NCBI RefSeq assembly: GCF_004769195.1
Contig: NZ_RQET01000004.1
Span: 434,001 to 498,000 of the forward strand
Origin: Leptospira fletcheri
GTDB lineage: Bacteria > Spirochaetota > Leptospiria > Leptospirales > Leptospiraceae
Length of the DNA: 64,000 nt
Direction: 5' to 3'
In this document: positions 1 through 11,081 of the stretch, piece after piece
Numbering within the stretch: the stretch's first letter is position 1
How the letters are laid out: the number at the start of each line of letters is the position of its first letter
The notes under the pieces: model-generated
What the model saw: only the letters and a program-made list of their open reading frames with translations
What the model was told of the DNA's origin: nothing
Database searches by the model: none
Made by a program: the position numbers and the translations under genes

Positions 1-676
1 AAAGTTCCGGAGGAAGATGCTTAGTATCCAAAGTTTTGGAATTATGCATGGAAACCATTCCCTCCAGCAGATTCTTCAGCTGGTGAAGATTTCCGGGATA
101 ATCGTATTCCAATAGGAAATGCCCCAACTTCTCCGACACTTTGATGGTTTTCCGATTATAACGTTTTCCGATTTCGTCCAAAAATTTTCTAACGAAGCTA
201 GGAATGTCCTCTTTCCTCTCGCGGAGAGAAGGAAGTTGGACTTGCAAAGTCTGTATCTCGATGAAAAGAGATTCTTGCAGGATTCCCTGGCGAACTTTTT
301 CGCCGAGGAGAGGACTTTCCGCCAATATATAGCGGTTCTTTCCCTTTTCGCTCCGGATTTTTTGCAACAATTGGACTTGGGAATTCGGAGCCAATTTGGA
401 GAAATTCTCGACTACGATCAGGAATCCTTCTTTTCCTTCCATAGAGGAAAAGATCTCGTTCGACTCCGCGTCAGATTCCGCCAAACCGAAATCCACGAAT
501 TGAAAACCCGGAAACTTTTCCCGGGACAAATCGTGAAAGATACGCCCGATGAAACTCTTACCGGTTCCGACATCGCCTAAAACCAAAACCGGAAGTTCGG
601 ACGCAGAAGTCTGCCGGATTCGATCCAGAAGTTTCTTCGTCAAAGGAGAGAGAGCAACGAATTCAAAATCTTCCAT
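1..676 (-). CDS. Degenerate sigma54-type (NtrC-like) AAA+ ATPase, C-terminus cut by window edge
   Basis: Read on the minus strand from an ATG at 676; the frame stays open to the window edge, so only the first 225 residues are visible. Walker A is GDVGTGKS at residues 34-41. Downstream LRERKEDIP (about 151-159) and YPGNLHQLKN (about 193-202) are hallmarks of the sigma54-activator AAA+ family. The segment between Walker A and the Walker B position is short and has no GAFTGA loop, which contacts sigma54 in this family. The Walker B site reads FLIVVENF rather than the usual LFLDEI. There is no N-terminal receiver domain. It may therefore be an ATPase that no longer activates sigma54; this is inference. 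It starts 8 bp after the stop of the VWA-like gene and is probably co-transcribed with it. Confidence 0.75.
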   Translation of the reverse strand, partial: MEDFEFVALSPLTKKLLDRIRQTSASELPVLVLGDVGTGKSFIGRIFHDLSREKFPGFQFVDFGLAESDAESNEIFSSMEGKEGFLIVVENFSKLAPNSQVQLLQKIRSEKGKNRYILAESPLLGEKVRQGILQESLFIEIQTLQVQLPSLRERKEDIPSFVRKFLDEIGKRYNRKTIKVSEKLGHFLLEYDYPGNLHQLKNLLEGMVSMHNSKTLDTKHLPPEL

Positions 677-684
677 TTGCAGTT

Positions 685-2325
685 TCACGGACGAGCGATC
701 TCCAGAATTTCTCCGCGGACTAGGCAATCAAACTTGGACTTCTCCGTGTTTTGAAAATAGTTTCTCACGATAGAAGGGTCACAATCCAGAGTTTTCGGAG
801 GAGAATAAGGATAATTTTCCACAGACTCGGGCAGGGTCTCCACTGCTTCGGAAGAATAAGGTGAGGAAAGAAATGTGGTTTTCCATACCCCTTTTTTTCC
901 CTCGGAAAGCTCGAAAAAACTAGGAAATTGCATCCAGAAAGCTTTTCCTTTCGCTTTAACTAACGCCCTTTTTCCCGAAAAAGATCCGGATTCTTTGGAA
1001 GTGTTAGTCACCGATTTGCCGAACAAAGAAGCGAAGTTGCTCCGAACCGGCTCCGAAGAAATCACCTTTTCCTTACGAATTTCCTCATACAGACTCGATA
1101 GAGCCCAAGGATTTAGATTGTCTCCGGAAGAATAAACCCCGCTCATATCGACTTTTTCCAGAACACTCTCATCGATTTCCGCTCCGGAAGCTAAAACTTG
1201 GGGAGTTACGTACAATCTCCCCCCTTGGAAAACCAACGTTTTAGAATCCCGATTCGTGGCGATTCTCTGAAAATAGGTAACTTCTTTAAAATCCGCTCCC
1301 CGTATGGACGCTTCTTTTTGCGCCCTCCTGGATTCCGGTCCGGAATATGATGAATATAGAATAGTCACTTTACACCCAATCTGTCGAAGCGCTTCGATTG
1401 CAGCGGAATAGCTGCCATCCGATTTGCCTTCTTTTGCGTTGGTTAGTATGATTACGGATAAAACCGGTTTGGTTCCCATTTTATCTTGCGAAATTAGAAT
1501 TCTTCTCAATCTTACCAGGGCATTTGCGATGTCGGAAGTGACCGACTTTCCGGCAGGTTTCCATTCTTTCCACTGTGCAATCATCTCTTTCCGAGTCGAT
1601 TCGGGATAAATTTTAGAACCGCTTTCTCCGAAAATCGCTAATCGAAACTTCGTTTCCGGTCGCCAAGAAAACGCCTCTATTTGGGACATAAACTCTCTTC
1701 TTTCCGGAGCGAAAGAAAAGGACCCATCAACCACGAAAATCTGGATTTGAGGGAGAGGCTTGGATTCTATTTTAACGTCTTTTTGGGACTTACGCGGAAC
1801 GAAAAGGAGAGAGTTACGGGTCAACCTTTCAAAGACTTCGAACAAATCCTTTTTACCGACGACGGAGAATTCTTCCCACCGATACAGATTACAATCGAAT
1901 ACGGTGCGATCGATGCGGATATTTGTTTGAATCTCGATCGCATCTCGGACGACATAGTCCGTCTTAAATTGTAAACAAGCGTTCTTAAAAGATTCTTTGG
2001 AAAGTTGCGGACGAAGGTAATCCTGCATCTCGACCTCGGCACGATTTGAAAACGCTTCTTTGATTTTTACGGAATAGGCGTTGTTAGCATAAAATTGACC
2101 CAGTCTGGCCAACTCGAAGGGTTTCTCCGTCGTACCTTCTATGACCTGCGGCGCCAGCCCTTGCCAGCTACCAGGAAGAAATACGATGGTCGTCGCTATT
2201 GCGTCGCCTATCGGGAGAATTAACAGAAAAGTCCAATAAAGGCAGAAATTTTTTGACAATTGTGCGCTGCGAAGAAATTTTTTATTCCTGACTGCCGTAG
2301 CAAAAATAATTTTAAAACGATTCAT
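685..2325 (-). CDS. Exported or membrane-anchored protein with von Willebrand A-like domain
   Basis: A 546-residue protein. One hydrophobic segment at about residues 29-48 looks like a signal anchor or late signal peptide, so the bulk should be periplasmic. The centre resembles a VWA fold: DGSFS at 200-204 fits the metal-binding DxSxS motif after a hydrophobic strand, and a later strand ends LTNA where many VWA domains have LTDG, so the metal site may be incomplete. The N-terminal 180 residues and the C-terminal 200 match nothing I recognise. The start is uncertain because the ATG at 2325 has no clear Shine-Dalgarno. The gene is divergent from lipL21 and lies immediately upstream of the AAA+ gene. 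AAA+/VWA pairs are common (MoxR type), but here the VWA-like part is predicted to be outside the cytoplasm. Confidence 0.7.
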   Translation of the reverse strand: MNRFKIIFATAVRNKKFLRSAQLSKNFCLYWTFLLILPIGDAIATTIVFLPGSWQGLAPQVIEGTTEKPFELARLGQFYANNAYSVKIKEAFSNRAEVEMQDYLRPQLSKESFKNACLQFKTDYVVRDAIEIQTNIRIDRTVFDCNLYRWEEFSVVGKKDLFEVFERLTRNSLLFVPRKSQKDVKIESKPLPQIQIFVVDGSFSFAPERREFMSQIEAFSWRPETKFRLAIFGESGSKIYPESTRKEMIAQWKEWKPAGKSVTSDIANALVRLRRILISQDKMGTKPVLSVIILTNAKEGKSDGSYSAAIEALRQIGCKVTILYSSYSGPESRRAQKEASIRGADFKEVTYFQRIATNRDSKTLVFQGGRLYVTPQVLASGAEIDESVLEKVDMSGVYSSGDNLNPWALSSLYEEIRKEKVISSEPVRSNFASLFGKSVTNTSKESGSFSGKRALVKAKGKAFWMQFPSFFELSEGKKGVWKTTFLSSPYSSEAVETLPESVENYPYSPPKTLDCDPSIVRNYFQNTEKSKFDCLVRGEILEIARP

Positions 2326-2335
2326 TAAAAATAGC

Positions 2336-2362
2336 TTGCGAAATCCGTTTATTGGATATATT
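2336..2362 (+). promoter_or_regulatory. Possible lipL21 promoter
   Basis: TTGCGA at 2336-2341 and TATATT at 2357-2362 give a sigma70-like pair with a short 15 bp spacer. It lies just upstream of the strong lipL21 ribosome-binding site AAGGAG at 2381-2386. LipL21 is an abundant lipoprotein, so a nearby promoter is expected, but the spacer is not ideal and this is a weak call. Confidence 0.3.
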
Positions 2363-2392
2363 CCTCAAATCCATCTGATCAAGGAGAAAATG

Positions 2393-2947
2393 ATGATCAA
2401 GAAACTAATCGCTATTTCACTAGCGGCTGTACTCTTCTCCTATTGCGGGCCTAACACTGCGCAAAAGGATGCTACCTCCGTTGGTGACGGCGGATGGTCT
2501 TTCGAAGGTTGGGGTGGACCCCCTGAACAAAGAAACGATGGGAAAACTCCTAAGGATACCAATCCTAAAGACTACTACTACATGAAGTTTTCTTCTCGCG
2601 CTTCCGCTAAAGCTGTGGCTAAAAAAAGCCCTGCGATGATGCAATCTACTTGCCGTGAAGCGTCTCGTTTACAGGGAGCTTCCGACGTAGTTAAGAAGAT
2701 GGTTGGAGAAACCGTTGAATCGGCTTCCGGAGTATCCGACGGTGAAGCAACTGCAAACGTAATCGTTTCGCAATCTGCCGGTATCGTTAAAGGTGTGGGA
2801 GTTTACGAGTGTAAAGCTACCGGCCCGGGTTCCGATCCGAAAGACGTTTCTAAAGACAACTGGGAAGAATGTCAGTGTGTAATCTACGCTAAATTCCCTG
2901 GTGGTCGCGACGCTCTTGTTGCAAAAGCTCAGGAAGTCGGAAAATAA
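2393..2947 (+). CDS. lipL21: Outer-membrane lipoprotein LipL21
   Basis: A 184-residue lipoprotein recognised as LipL21 by the conserved stretches VGDGGWSFEGWGGPPEQRND and GASDVVKKMVGETVESASG. LipL21 is an abundant surface lipoprotein of pathogenic Leptospira, reported to bind peptidoglycan; it is missing from saprophytes. The signal peptide runs to a lipobox LFSYC with Cys18 as the lipidated residue. I chose the second of two adjacent ATGs (2393) because AAGGAG ends 6 nt upstream of it; starting at 2390 would add only one Met. The gene stands alone, with its own leader and a strong terminator at 2983-3012. The family length is about 186 residues, so it is complete. Confidence 0.95.
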   Translation: MIKKLIAISLAAVLFSYCGPNTAQKDATSVGDGGWSFEGWGGPPEQRNDGKTPKDTNPKDYYYMKFSSRASAKAVAKKSPAMMQSTCREASRLQGASDVVKKMVGETVESASGVSDGEATANVIVSQSAGIVKGVGVYECKATGPGSDPKDVSKDNWEECQCVIYAKFPGGRDALVAKAQEVGK

Positions 2948-2982
2948 TTTAGGGTAACTTTTTACTTACTCATTTTAAAGAG

Positions 2983-3012
2983 AACCCCGCCTTTCATTGG
3001 GCGGGGTTTTTT
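2983..3012 (+). terminator. Rho-independent terminator of lipL21
   Basis: A perfect 9 bp stem (AACCCCGCC at 2983-2991 with GGCGGGGTT at 3000-3008) and an 8 nt loop, followed by a T run to 3012. It lies 36 bp after the lipL21 stop. The rest of the gap to 3162 shows nothing I can call. Confidence 0.9.
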
Positions 3013-3162
3013 GTTGTACAGACCTACCAAAAGAAGCGCTTTAAATGAAAGTTGCTCGGAAAAATTCCGCCAAGCTTTCCTTTTCAGTTACCGCTTTTCT
3101 ATACAAATCATTCCGGAAGGAATTCTCCGTCATTAACCGACGGTGTTCGAAGGGATTTTCTT

Positions 3163-3906
3163 TTATTCGGCCAGAGTAAGCCCGTATTCGGTTGCGATCG
3201 AGTTCGCATCATCCAAAAACTGATCCCCTTTTTCTACGACCGACTTTAAGGCTTTTGCTGCTTCGGATTTCAACTGCTCTTGCTTAGTCGTATCCTGCAT
3301 CTTTGCTGCTTCCAGTAATTTGGTACTAGCGCTGCGCAGATTCCGGAGCGTATCTCCTAATAAAGGGTCTCGGGAGAGACTTGGAGAAGCCGGTTGGATC
3401 CATACGTCGTGCAAGTCGGCCAGCTTACCTCCCTTTACGATCGATTCGTAACATTTTACTTTAGCGAATTCCCCGCTTTCTTCGATTTCCAGACAGTACA
3501 TTCCCCTCTGCAATTTTCCTTTCGAAGGAGAAGTTAAGGAATTTTTAGCGAAAGCCTGCCCGCCTTCTCCCACAACGAATAAGATCGCGTCGAAGAAATT
3601 CTTAACCGGAGCAAATCCTTCCTTATTGTCTACCGTCTTAAGTTTTAAGTATTCTGTTACTTTCTTATTTCCTTTTTTATCGGTTTCTTCGTGAGTAACG
3701 ACTTCCAGACCGGTCACCTCTTCCATACCGTAAACGAGAGTGACCTGTTCCGCTTTACTAGCTGTACCCGGTTTTTTATAGATCCATTGGTCCCAGCCGG
3801 AATATTTCGTCCCTACGATCTGGCTTTGCTGTGAAGGCTGCTCTTTTTTGCATGCGGAGAACAGGAAAGCAATTATAGCAACCGTCAGGAAATTTTTTAT
3901 ATTCAT
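3163..3906 (-). CDS. Leptospira lipoprotein of unknown function
   Basis: A 247-residue lipoprotein. The signal peptide ends in lipobox LFSAC with Cys19. After a short charged linker (KKEQPSQQSQ) comes a beta-rich region at about residues 30-160 that could form an SH3-like or small barrel fold; the last 70 residues are helical (TKLLEAAKM to DQFLDDANSI). No catalytic motif is visible. The start is supported by AAGGAG 11 nt upstream of the ATG. It lies downstream of dusB on the same strand, 79 bp away, and converges on lipL21. I can say that it is an envelope lipoprotein but not what it does. Confidence 0.85.
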   Translation of the reverse strand: MNIKNFLTVAIIAFLFSACKKEQPSQQSQIVGTKYSGWDQWIYKKPGTASKAEQVTLVYGMEEVTGLEVVTHEETDKKGNKKVTEYLKLKTVDNKEGFAPVKNFFDAILFVVGEGGQAFAKNSLTSPSKGKLQRGMYCLEIEESGEFAKVKCYESIVKGGKLADLHDVWIQPASPSLSRDPLLGDTLRNLRSASTKLLEAAKMQDTTKQEQLKSEAAKALKSVVEKGDQFLDDANSIATEYGLTLAE

Positions 3907-3985
3907 CGGATCTTAAACTCCTTTATTGGACGGGTTTAATGAAGGACGAACGATGATTCCTGTCAATCGGAATCGAAAAACAAAA

Positions 3986-4951
3986 TTAGACGGCGAATGC
4001 GGTCGTCGGCAACGACAACTCTTGCAAACTCAATAAGGATTCTTTGATTCTTTCCGAAACCATCTCTTGTAAAAGCTCTATTTTGAGCGGAATGAATTCC
4101 GGTCTTCCGTGGAAATAGCGAACCATATGTTTTCGGAACAGAATCGGACCGAATTTTTCGCCGAAATTTTCGACCATCAGATCTAAGTGTTGGATCGCCA
4201 CCGAAACCAACTCTTCCAGCCGAATCGATTCTCGAGAACTTTCGGAAAAAACCCACGGATCTCCAATGGAACCTCTTCCGATCAACACTCCGTCCACCCC
4301 GGATTCCCGTTTTCTGCGAACCGCTTCTTCATAACTTGTCACGTCTCCGTTTCCGAAGATGGGAATTTTTCTGGCTGCTTTAATATCCGCGATGGCATCC
4401 CAATCCGCTTTTCCGGAATACCCCATCTCTCTCGTCCTTCCGTGTACGGAAATCGCAAGAGCTCCCGACTCCTCCAAGATCCGGGAAACTTCCATATAAT
4501 TGCGGGAAGTATCGTCCCAACCGAGACGGATTTTTGCGGTCACCGGAATGTCTAGCGTAGCTCGCATTGCTTCTATAATTTTTCCGGCATAAACGGGTTT
4601 TCTCAGGAGCCCGACCCCAGAACCTCTCATAGATACGTTTTTTGTAGGACATCCCATGTTTAAATCTATGATGTCCGGATTTAATTCACGGATCCTTTTG
4701 GCCGCTTCTACGATAATTTCCAGTTTGTTACCGAAGATTTGAAAAGTGACGGGCCTTTCTTCTTCTCTAAATTTAAGTTGTGAAAGGGCTTTTTTCGAGC
4801 CGACCGCCAAGGTGTCCGTCGAAACGAACTCCGTGTAGGAAAAGGCGGATCCGAACCTCCGTGCAATCGTGCGAGTGGGACTGTCGCTAATGCCTGCCAT
4901 CGGAGACATGGCCAACCATCCCGGAATTGCGACGGACCCGATCCGAATCAT
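3986..4951 (-). CDS. dusB: tRNA-dihydrouridine synthase, Dus family
   Basis: A 321-residue flavoenzyme that reduces uridines in the D-loop of tRNA using FMN and NADPH. Signatures in order: LAMSPMAGISDSPTR near the N-terminus (FMN pocket), LNMGCPTKNVSMRGSG at about 96-112 with the catalytic Cys of the Dus motif, the RLGWDDTS segment, SVHGRTREMGYSGKADW, and the C-terminal FMN phosphate site GVLIGRGSIGDPWVF. Domain order and length fit bacterial DusB. Its ATG overlaps the gyrA stop (ATGA, 4948-4951), so the two are probably translationally coupled. The subclass (DusB rather than DusA or DusC) is a best guess from length and the GCP motif. Confidence 0.9.
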   Translation of the reverse strand: MIRIGSVAIPGWLAMSPMAGISDSPTRTIARRFGSAFSYTEFVSTDTLAVGSKKALSQLKFREEERPVTFQIFGNKLEIIVEAAKRIRELNPDIIDLNMGCPTKNVSMRGSGVGLLRKPVYAGKIIEAMRATLDIPVTAKIRLGWDDTSRNYMEVSRILEESGALAISVHGRTREMGYSGKADWDAIADIKAARKIPIFGNGDVTSYEEAVRRKRESGVDGVLIGRGSIGDPWVFSESSRESIRLEELVSVAIQHLDLMVENFGEKFGPILFRKHMVRYFHGRPEFIPLKIELLQEMVSERIKESLLSLQELSLPTTAFAV

Positions 4952-7461
4952 TTTTCCTTACTCTCGCCGATCACCGTACAATCTTGGACTCTATCCGTTC
5001 CTTTAATGTCCACTACGCGTACGCCCACGGCTGTACGTCCCATTTTGGAGATTTGGTTCGCTTCCGTCCGGATGATCATCCCTTGTTGGGTAACTAGTAT
5101 GATTTCATCCTCGGAACCGACGGAACTCACTCCGACTGCGGATCCGTTCTTTTCTCCGACTTTTAGGAAAGCCATCCCTTTTCCTCCTCGGCCTTTCGTG
5201 GAAAATTCCTCGAACCCGAGTCGTTTTCCGTAACCGTTTTCGGAAATTACGAATATATCCTCCCCTTCCACGACTTTGGACAATCCCACGATCGCGTCGT
5301 CGCCGGCGAGACGCATTCCCGTCACTCCTTGCGCTGCTCTACCTTGGGCTCGGACGTTATCCATTTCGATCCGTAGAGCCAGTCCTTTTCTGGAGAAGAT
5401 CATAACGTCGTCGCCTTTGATTACGGATTGCACCGCGATCAATTCATCCTCATCACGAAGGCCGATCGCTATGATTCCGGATTTTTTTACGTTGGCGAAT
5501 TCGGATAATTCCACACGTTTTATGAATCCCTTTTTCGTTACCAAAAGTAGATCTTTATGTTTGTCTTCCTCTCGGAAGGTGAATACGGAAGATATATATT
5601 CGTTTTCTCCCAAACCTATGATGGCTTTTAACGATTTCCCTCTAGCTTCCTTAGAGGCTTGGGGAAGTTCGTAAGCCTTCATCATATACGCCTTTCCGAT
5701 ATTGGAAAAGAACATCACGTTATCGTGCGTCATGGCCGATTTCATGATTTTTATGATGTCGTCCCGCTTCTGCGAAAGTCCTTGGATCCCTTTTCCGCCT
5801 CTTCTCTGGCGCTTGAACGTATCGATGGGCAGGCGTTTTACGAATTGGTCGAAAGTGATCTGGAGAACGATTTCCTCGTCGGCGATAAGATCTTCCGCGT
5901 TAAAACCGGAGGACTCCACGCTTTCCAAGCTGATTTCAGTCTTTCGACCGGTTCCGAATTTATCCGAAACTTCCAGAAGTTCCGTGCACACTATATCCGA
6001 AACCCGATTCGAGTTGGAAAGAATATCCTTCAAATCCAGGATCAGTACGCGTACTTCCTCCAATTCGTCGATGATTTTCTGCACTTCCAAGGAAGTAAGT
6101 CTCTGGAGTCGCATTTCCAGAATCGCTTCGGCTTGGACTTCCGACAATACGAAGCGGCTCATCAATTGTTCTTTTGCTTCGGGAGCGTTTTTAGAAGCAC
6201 GAATGACCTTAATCACTTCTTCGATATTTTCGAGAGCGATTTTCAACCCTTCTAAAATATGAGCACGTTTTTCGGCCTTATCCAGGTCGAACTTGGTTCT
6301 TCTTACGATGACTTCTTTACGATGCAAAGAATAGGCGACCAGGATCTCCTTTAGATTGAAGATTTTAGGTTTGTTATCCAGAATCGCAAGCATGGTGATT
6401 CCATAACTTACCTGAAGTTGAGTGAGTTTTAACAGCTGGTTTAAAATCACTTGAGCGTTGGAATCCTTTTTACAATGGATTTCCACTCGAATTCCTTTCC
6501 GGTCCGAAAGGTCCAGAATTTCAGAGATTCCTTCGATCTGCTTTTCGTTTACTAGTTCGCCGATTCTTTCCAAGAGAGTTCGTTTGTTGACTTGGTAAGG
6601 AATTTCGGTGACTACGATCACTTCTCGTCCCTTCTTATTCTCTTCGATCTCTACTTTGGATCGAATTCGGATCGAACCTCTTCCGGAGTGATAAGCGGAA
6701 AGAAGCCCTTCTCCCCCAATGATGGTTCCACCCGTGGGGAAATCCGGCCCCGGCATGATCTTCAGGAGTTCCGGAATCGTGATCTCGGGATTTTTTATGA
6801 CTGCAATGACCGCTTGGATCGATTCCTGTAGATTGTGGGGAGGAACGTTCGTAGCCATCCCCACGGCGATCCCGGAAGAACCGTTTACCAGCAAGTTCGG
6901 AAAATTGGCGGGAAGTACGTCCGGTTGTTCCTTGGTATCGTCGAAGTTCGGAGAATAATTTACCGTTTCTTTCTCGATGTCCCGAAGTAATTCTTCCGCG
7001 ATTTTTTCCAGCCTCGCTTCGGTGTATCGATAGGCAGCAGGATTATCTCCGTCTACGGATCCGAAGTTCCCTTGGCCGTCGATCAAGGGAACCCGCAAAG
7101 AGAAATCCTGGACCATTCTTACCAATGCGTCATAGACAGCGCTATCACCGTGAGGATGGTAGTTACCGATCACTTCTCCAACAATCTTCGCGCATTTCAC
7201 GTAAGGTCTGTCGCTTCTCCAAGCACGTTCGTTCATCGCGTGAAGAATCCTTCTATGTACTGGCTTAAGACCGTCCCGTACGTCAGGAAGCGCTCGGCCC
7301 ACGATTACGCTCATCGCATAACCCAAATAGGCCTCTTTCATTTGGTCTTCGATTTCCACCGGAATTACACGAACTCCGTTTTTCAGCGCGTCACTGATAT
7401 CCGGCCTCGACGCGGGACTGAATCCCAATGTTTTTACTTCGTTTTCCATCTCTTGGCTCAT
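4948..7461 (-). CDS. gyrA: DNA gyrase subunit A
   Basis: An 837-residue breakage-reunion subunit of gyrase, which introduces negative supercoils ahead of replication forks together with GyrB. The catalytic tyrosine is Tyr146 in AAYRYTEAR. The quinolone-resistance region reads HGDSAVYD at 104-111, with the Ser (107) and Asp (111) found in quinolone-sensitive enzymes. The GyrA box QRRGGKG, needed for DNA wrapping, precedes the C-terminal beta-pinwheel of repeated blades, which marks it as GyrA rather than ParC. Compared with E. coli the N-terminus has about 24 extra residues, and an ATG at codon 5 is an alternative start. It follows gyrB by 30 bp and overlaps dusB by 4 nt. Confidence 0.97.
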   Translation of the reverse strand: MSQEMENEVKTLGFSPASRPDISDALKNGVRVIPVEIEDQMKEAYLGYAMSVIVGRALPDVRDGLKPVHRRILHAMNERAWRSDRPYVKCAKIVGEVIGNYHPHGDSAVYDALVRMVQDFSLRVPLIDGQGNFGSVDGDNPAAYRYTEARLEKIAEELLRDIEKETVNYSPNFDDTKEQPDVLPANFPNLLVNGSSGIAVGMATNVPPHNLQESIQAVIAVIKNPEITIPELLKIMPGPDFPTGGTIIGGEGLLSAYHSGRGSIRIRSKVEIEENKKGREVIVVTEIPYQVNKRTLLERIGELVNEKQIEGISEILDLSDRKGIRVEIHCKKDSNAQVILNQLLKLTQLQVSYGITMLAILDNKPKIFNLKEILVAYSLHRKEVIVRRTKFDLDKAEKRAHILEGLKIALENIEEVIKVIRASKNAPEAKEQLMSRFVLSEVQAEAILEMRLQRLTSLEVQKIIDELEEVRVLILDLKDILSNSNRVSDIVCTELLEVSDKFGTGRKTEISLESVESSGFNAEDLIADEEIVLQITFDQFVKRLPIDTFKRQRRGGKGIQGLSQKRDDIIKIMKSAMTHDNVMFFSNIGKAYMMKAYELPQASKEARGKSLKAIIGLGENEYISSVFTFREEDKHKDLLLVTKKGFIKRVELSEFANVKKSGIIAIGLRDEDELIAVQSVIKGDDVMIFSRKGLALRIEMDNVRAQGRAAQGVTGMRLAGDDAIVGLSKVVEGEDIFVISENGYGKRLGFEEFSTKGRGGKGMAFLKVGEKNGSAVGVSSVGSEDEIILVTQQGMIIRTEANQISKMGRTAVGVRVVDIKGTDRVQDCTVIGESKEK

Positions 7462-7491
7462 TCGCTTTTAGATCTCCCGTCTTTCTATCTT

Positions 7492-9420
<1,929 letters not shown>

Positions 9421-9514
9421 CTAGGAATAGTTTTCTCGAAAACGCTAGGGAGGCAAGGAAATTCGTTCTGATATAAGGAAAGAATAGAGTTCTTTCAATT
9501 CCATCTTGGTTCGA

Positions 9515-9985
9515 TTAAAGGTATTCTATCAGTTCCAGAAGACGCTTTTTTGCGATCGGATCCGTCTCTTTTTCCAGGATTTTAAGCAAGTCATCTTTTC
9601 CTACCAATCCGGTCTTAGGGGCCTCAGTGAGAGTCTTTCTTTTTCCTTTTTGGGATAAATTCCCGATCCGAACCTGGATCGATCTCAATACTCCCTTTCC
9701 TAACAATCGTTTCGAATACGATATTATCCTTTGCTTCAGAAAGAACAGTTCCTGTTTATAGGCAGTATGGGAAACTATTATGATCAAAGTATCGCCCGAA
9801 ATAGAATGAGGCTCCGATTCCAAGGAAAAAATCGGACCTACAATATCTGACCATCTTTGGGCAATCGTTCTAAGCAAAATTTGAGAATGGATATTTTCTT
9901 CGGACCAACCCAAATCTTCAAGTAAGTCCTTTAAATCGCTTATTTCTATTTTTTCGGGTTCTTCAGGTCCTTTTGTCGCAGGCAT
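9515..9985 (-). CDS. dciA: DUF721 protein, DciA-like helicase partner
   Basis: A 156-residue DUF721 protein. The core at about residues 20-105 has the family pattern: a helix [10 protein letters not shown], then [11 protein letters not shown], then a strand-rich part containing [20 protein letters not shown]. This resembles the KH-like fold of DciA, which in bacteria lacking DnaC or DnaI loads or operates the replicative helicase DnaB. The C-terminal 50 residues are charged and of unknown role. Its first 23 nt overlap the end of recF, so the two are co-transcribed and probably coupled. Location beside recF and gyrB is the usual one for this family. The helicase role is by family knowledge only. 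Confidence 0.8.
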   Translation of the reverse strand: MPATKGPEEPEKIEISDLKDLLEDLGWSEENIHSQILLRTIAQRWSDIVGPIFSLESEPHSISGDTLIIIVSHTAYKQELFFLKQRIISYSKRLLGKGVLRSIQVRIGNLSQKGKRKTLTEAPKTGLVGKDDLLKILEKETDPIAKKRLLELIEYL

Positions 9986-11069
9986 GGACGATTCCCTTAT
10001 CTACCGAAAAAATCTGTTTTTCATGGGCAAGTCTGCCTACGTATTCCGAGATCCCTTCCAAATCCGTCGTCGTGAAGAACGCTTGTCCCGCGTTCAGGAC
10101 TAATTCTACGAAATATTCCCTTCTCTTAACATCTAGTTCCCGTATGACGTCATCAATCAGCAGAACCGGTGTGATATTCAACGTTTTGCGGTAGTATTCA
10201 AAGGAAGCAGCCTTCAGAGAAATGACCGTACTCCGTTTTTGTCCCTGAGATGCAAACTCCGTGATGTCTTTATCATCTATGCCGATAAAAATATCGTCCC
10301 TATGCACACCTACGGATGTGTACCCTAATCTTTGATCCCTTGAAAAATTTCTTTGCAGCCGGGTCTTAAAATCGTCCGGATCGGAAAAGCTAGGTTTATA
10401 TTTGAGAAAAAGTTCGTCCTTACCGCCACTGAGCTTTATCAAATTTTGCCGATAAATTCCGTCGAAGTCGTTTATCAATTCGTATCTTTTTTCGTGAACG
10501 GATATCCCTTTTTCTACCAACCTCGAATCCCAGATCGAATAAAGCCCTTCATCTTTCGATCCGGATTTTAACAAAGCGTTTCTGTGTTTTAATATCTTAT
10601 TGTAATCGATCAGATCGTTGAGATAATCCCTGTCGATGGAGGAAAGAAGACCGTCTATAAATCTTCTCCGTTCCGACGGTCCACCTTCGGCGATTTGCAG
10701 ATCGAGAGGCGTCATCAAAACGGTTATGAATTTTCCGATCAAATCGGATCTCTTTTTGATTTCTTCCTGATTGTATTTTAGCTTTCTTCTTACGGTAGGT
10801 CTTTTGGAATATCCGATTTCTATAAAGTCGGTTTTCGGACCGGATTCCACTTCCGCTTTTAAATAAAAACCGTCGGCTTCCCAGCGCACCAAATTTCCGT
10901 CTTCTGATTCCCGAAAACTTTTCAACCAGGAAAGTAGAGCGATCGCCTCGAGAAGGTTCGTCTTTCCTTCTCCATTTTCACCCACGAAAAAAACCAACCT
11001 CGAATCGAATTCAAGGTTAATGTTTTCATGGTTCCTGAAATTCAGAAGCCTAAGGCTTCGTAAAAACAT
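9963..11069 (-). CDS. recF: DNA replication and repair protein RecF
   Basis: A 368-residue SMC-like ATPase of the RecFOR pathway, which helps load RecA at single-strand gaps next to duplex DNA. Walker A is GENGEGKT at residues 30-37, the ABC-type signature is in FASQGQKRS, and Walker B is [13 protein letters not shown]. The N-terminus [16 protein letters not shown] is typical of RecF. It sits 12 bp after dnaN, and its 3-prime end overlaps the dciA-like gene. RecR, its functional partner, is also in this window at 31.2-31.8 kb. Confidence 0.96.
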   Translation of the reverse strand: MFLRSLRLLNFRNHENINLEFDSRLVFFVGENGEGKTNLLEAIALLSWLKSFRESEDGNLVRWEADGFYLKAEVESGPKTDFIEIGYSKRPTVRRKLKYNQEEIKKRSDLIGKFITVLMTPLDLQIAEGGPSERRRFIDGLLSSIDRDYLNDLIDYNKILKHRNALLKSGSKDEGLYSIWDSRLVEKGISVHEKRYELINDFDGIYRQNLIKLSGGKDELFLKYKPSFSDPDDFKTRLQRNFSRDQRLGYTSVGVHRDDIFIGIDDKDITEFASQGQKRSTVISLKAASFEYYRKTLNITPVLLIDDVIRELDVKRREYFVELVLNAGQAFFTTTDLEGISEYVGRLAHEKQIFSVDKGIVHACDKRT

Positions 11070-11081
11070 CGCCTAGCCGTT

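Noticed and set aside
3960..3980. GATTCC/GGAATC palindrome after dusB as a terminator
   Set aside because: The stem is only 6 bp and no T run follows on the minus strand.
5659..6262. Two long open frames on the plus strand opposite gyrA
   Set aside because: They lie entirely within gyrA, in frames mirrored by its codon use, and resemble no protein family.
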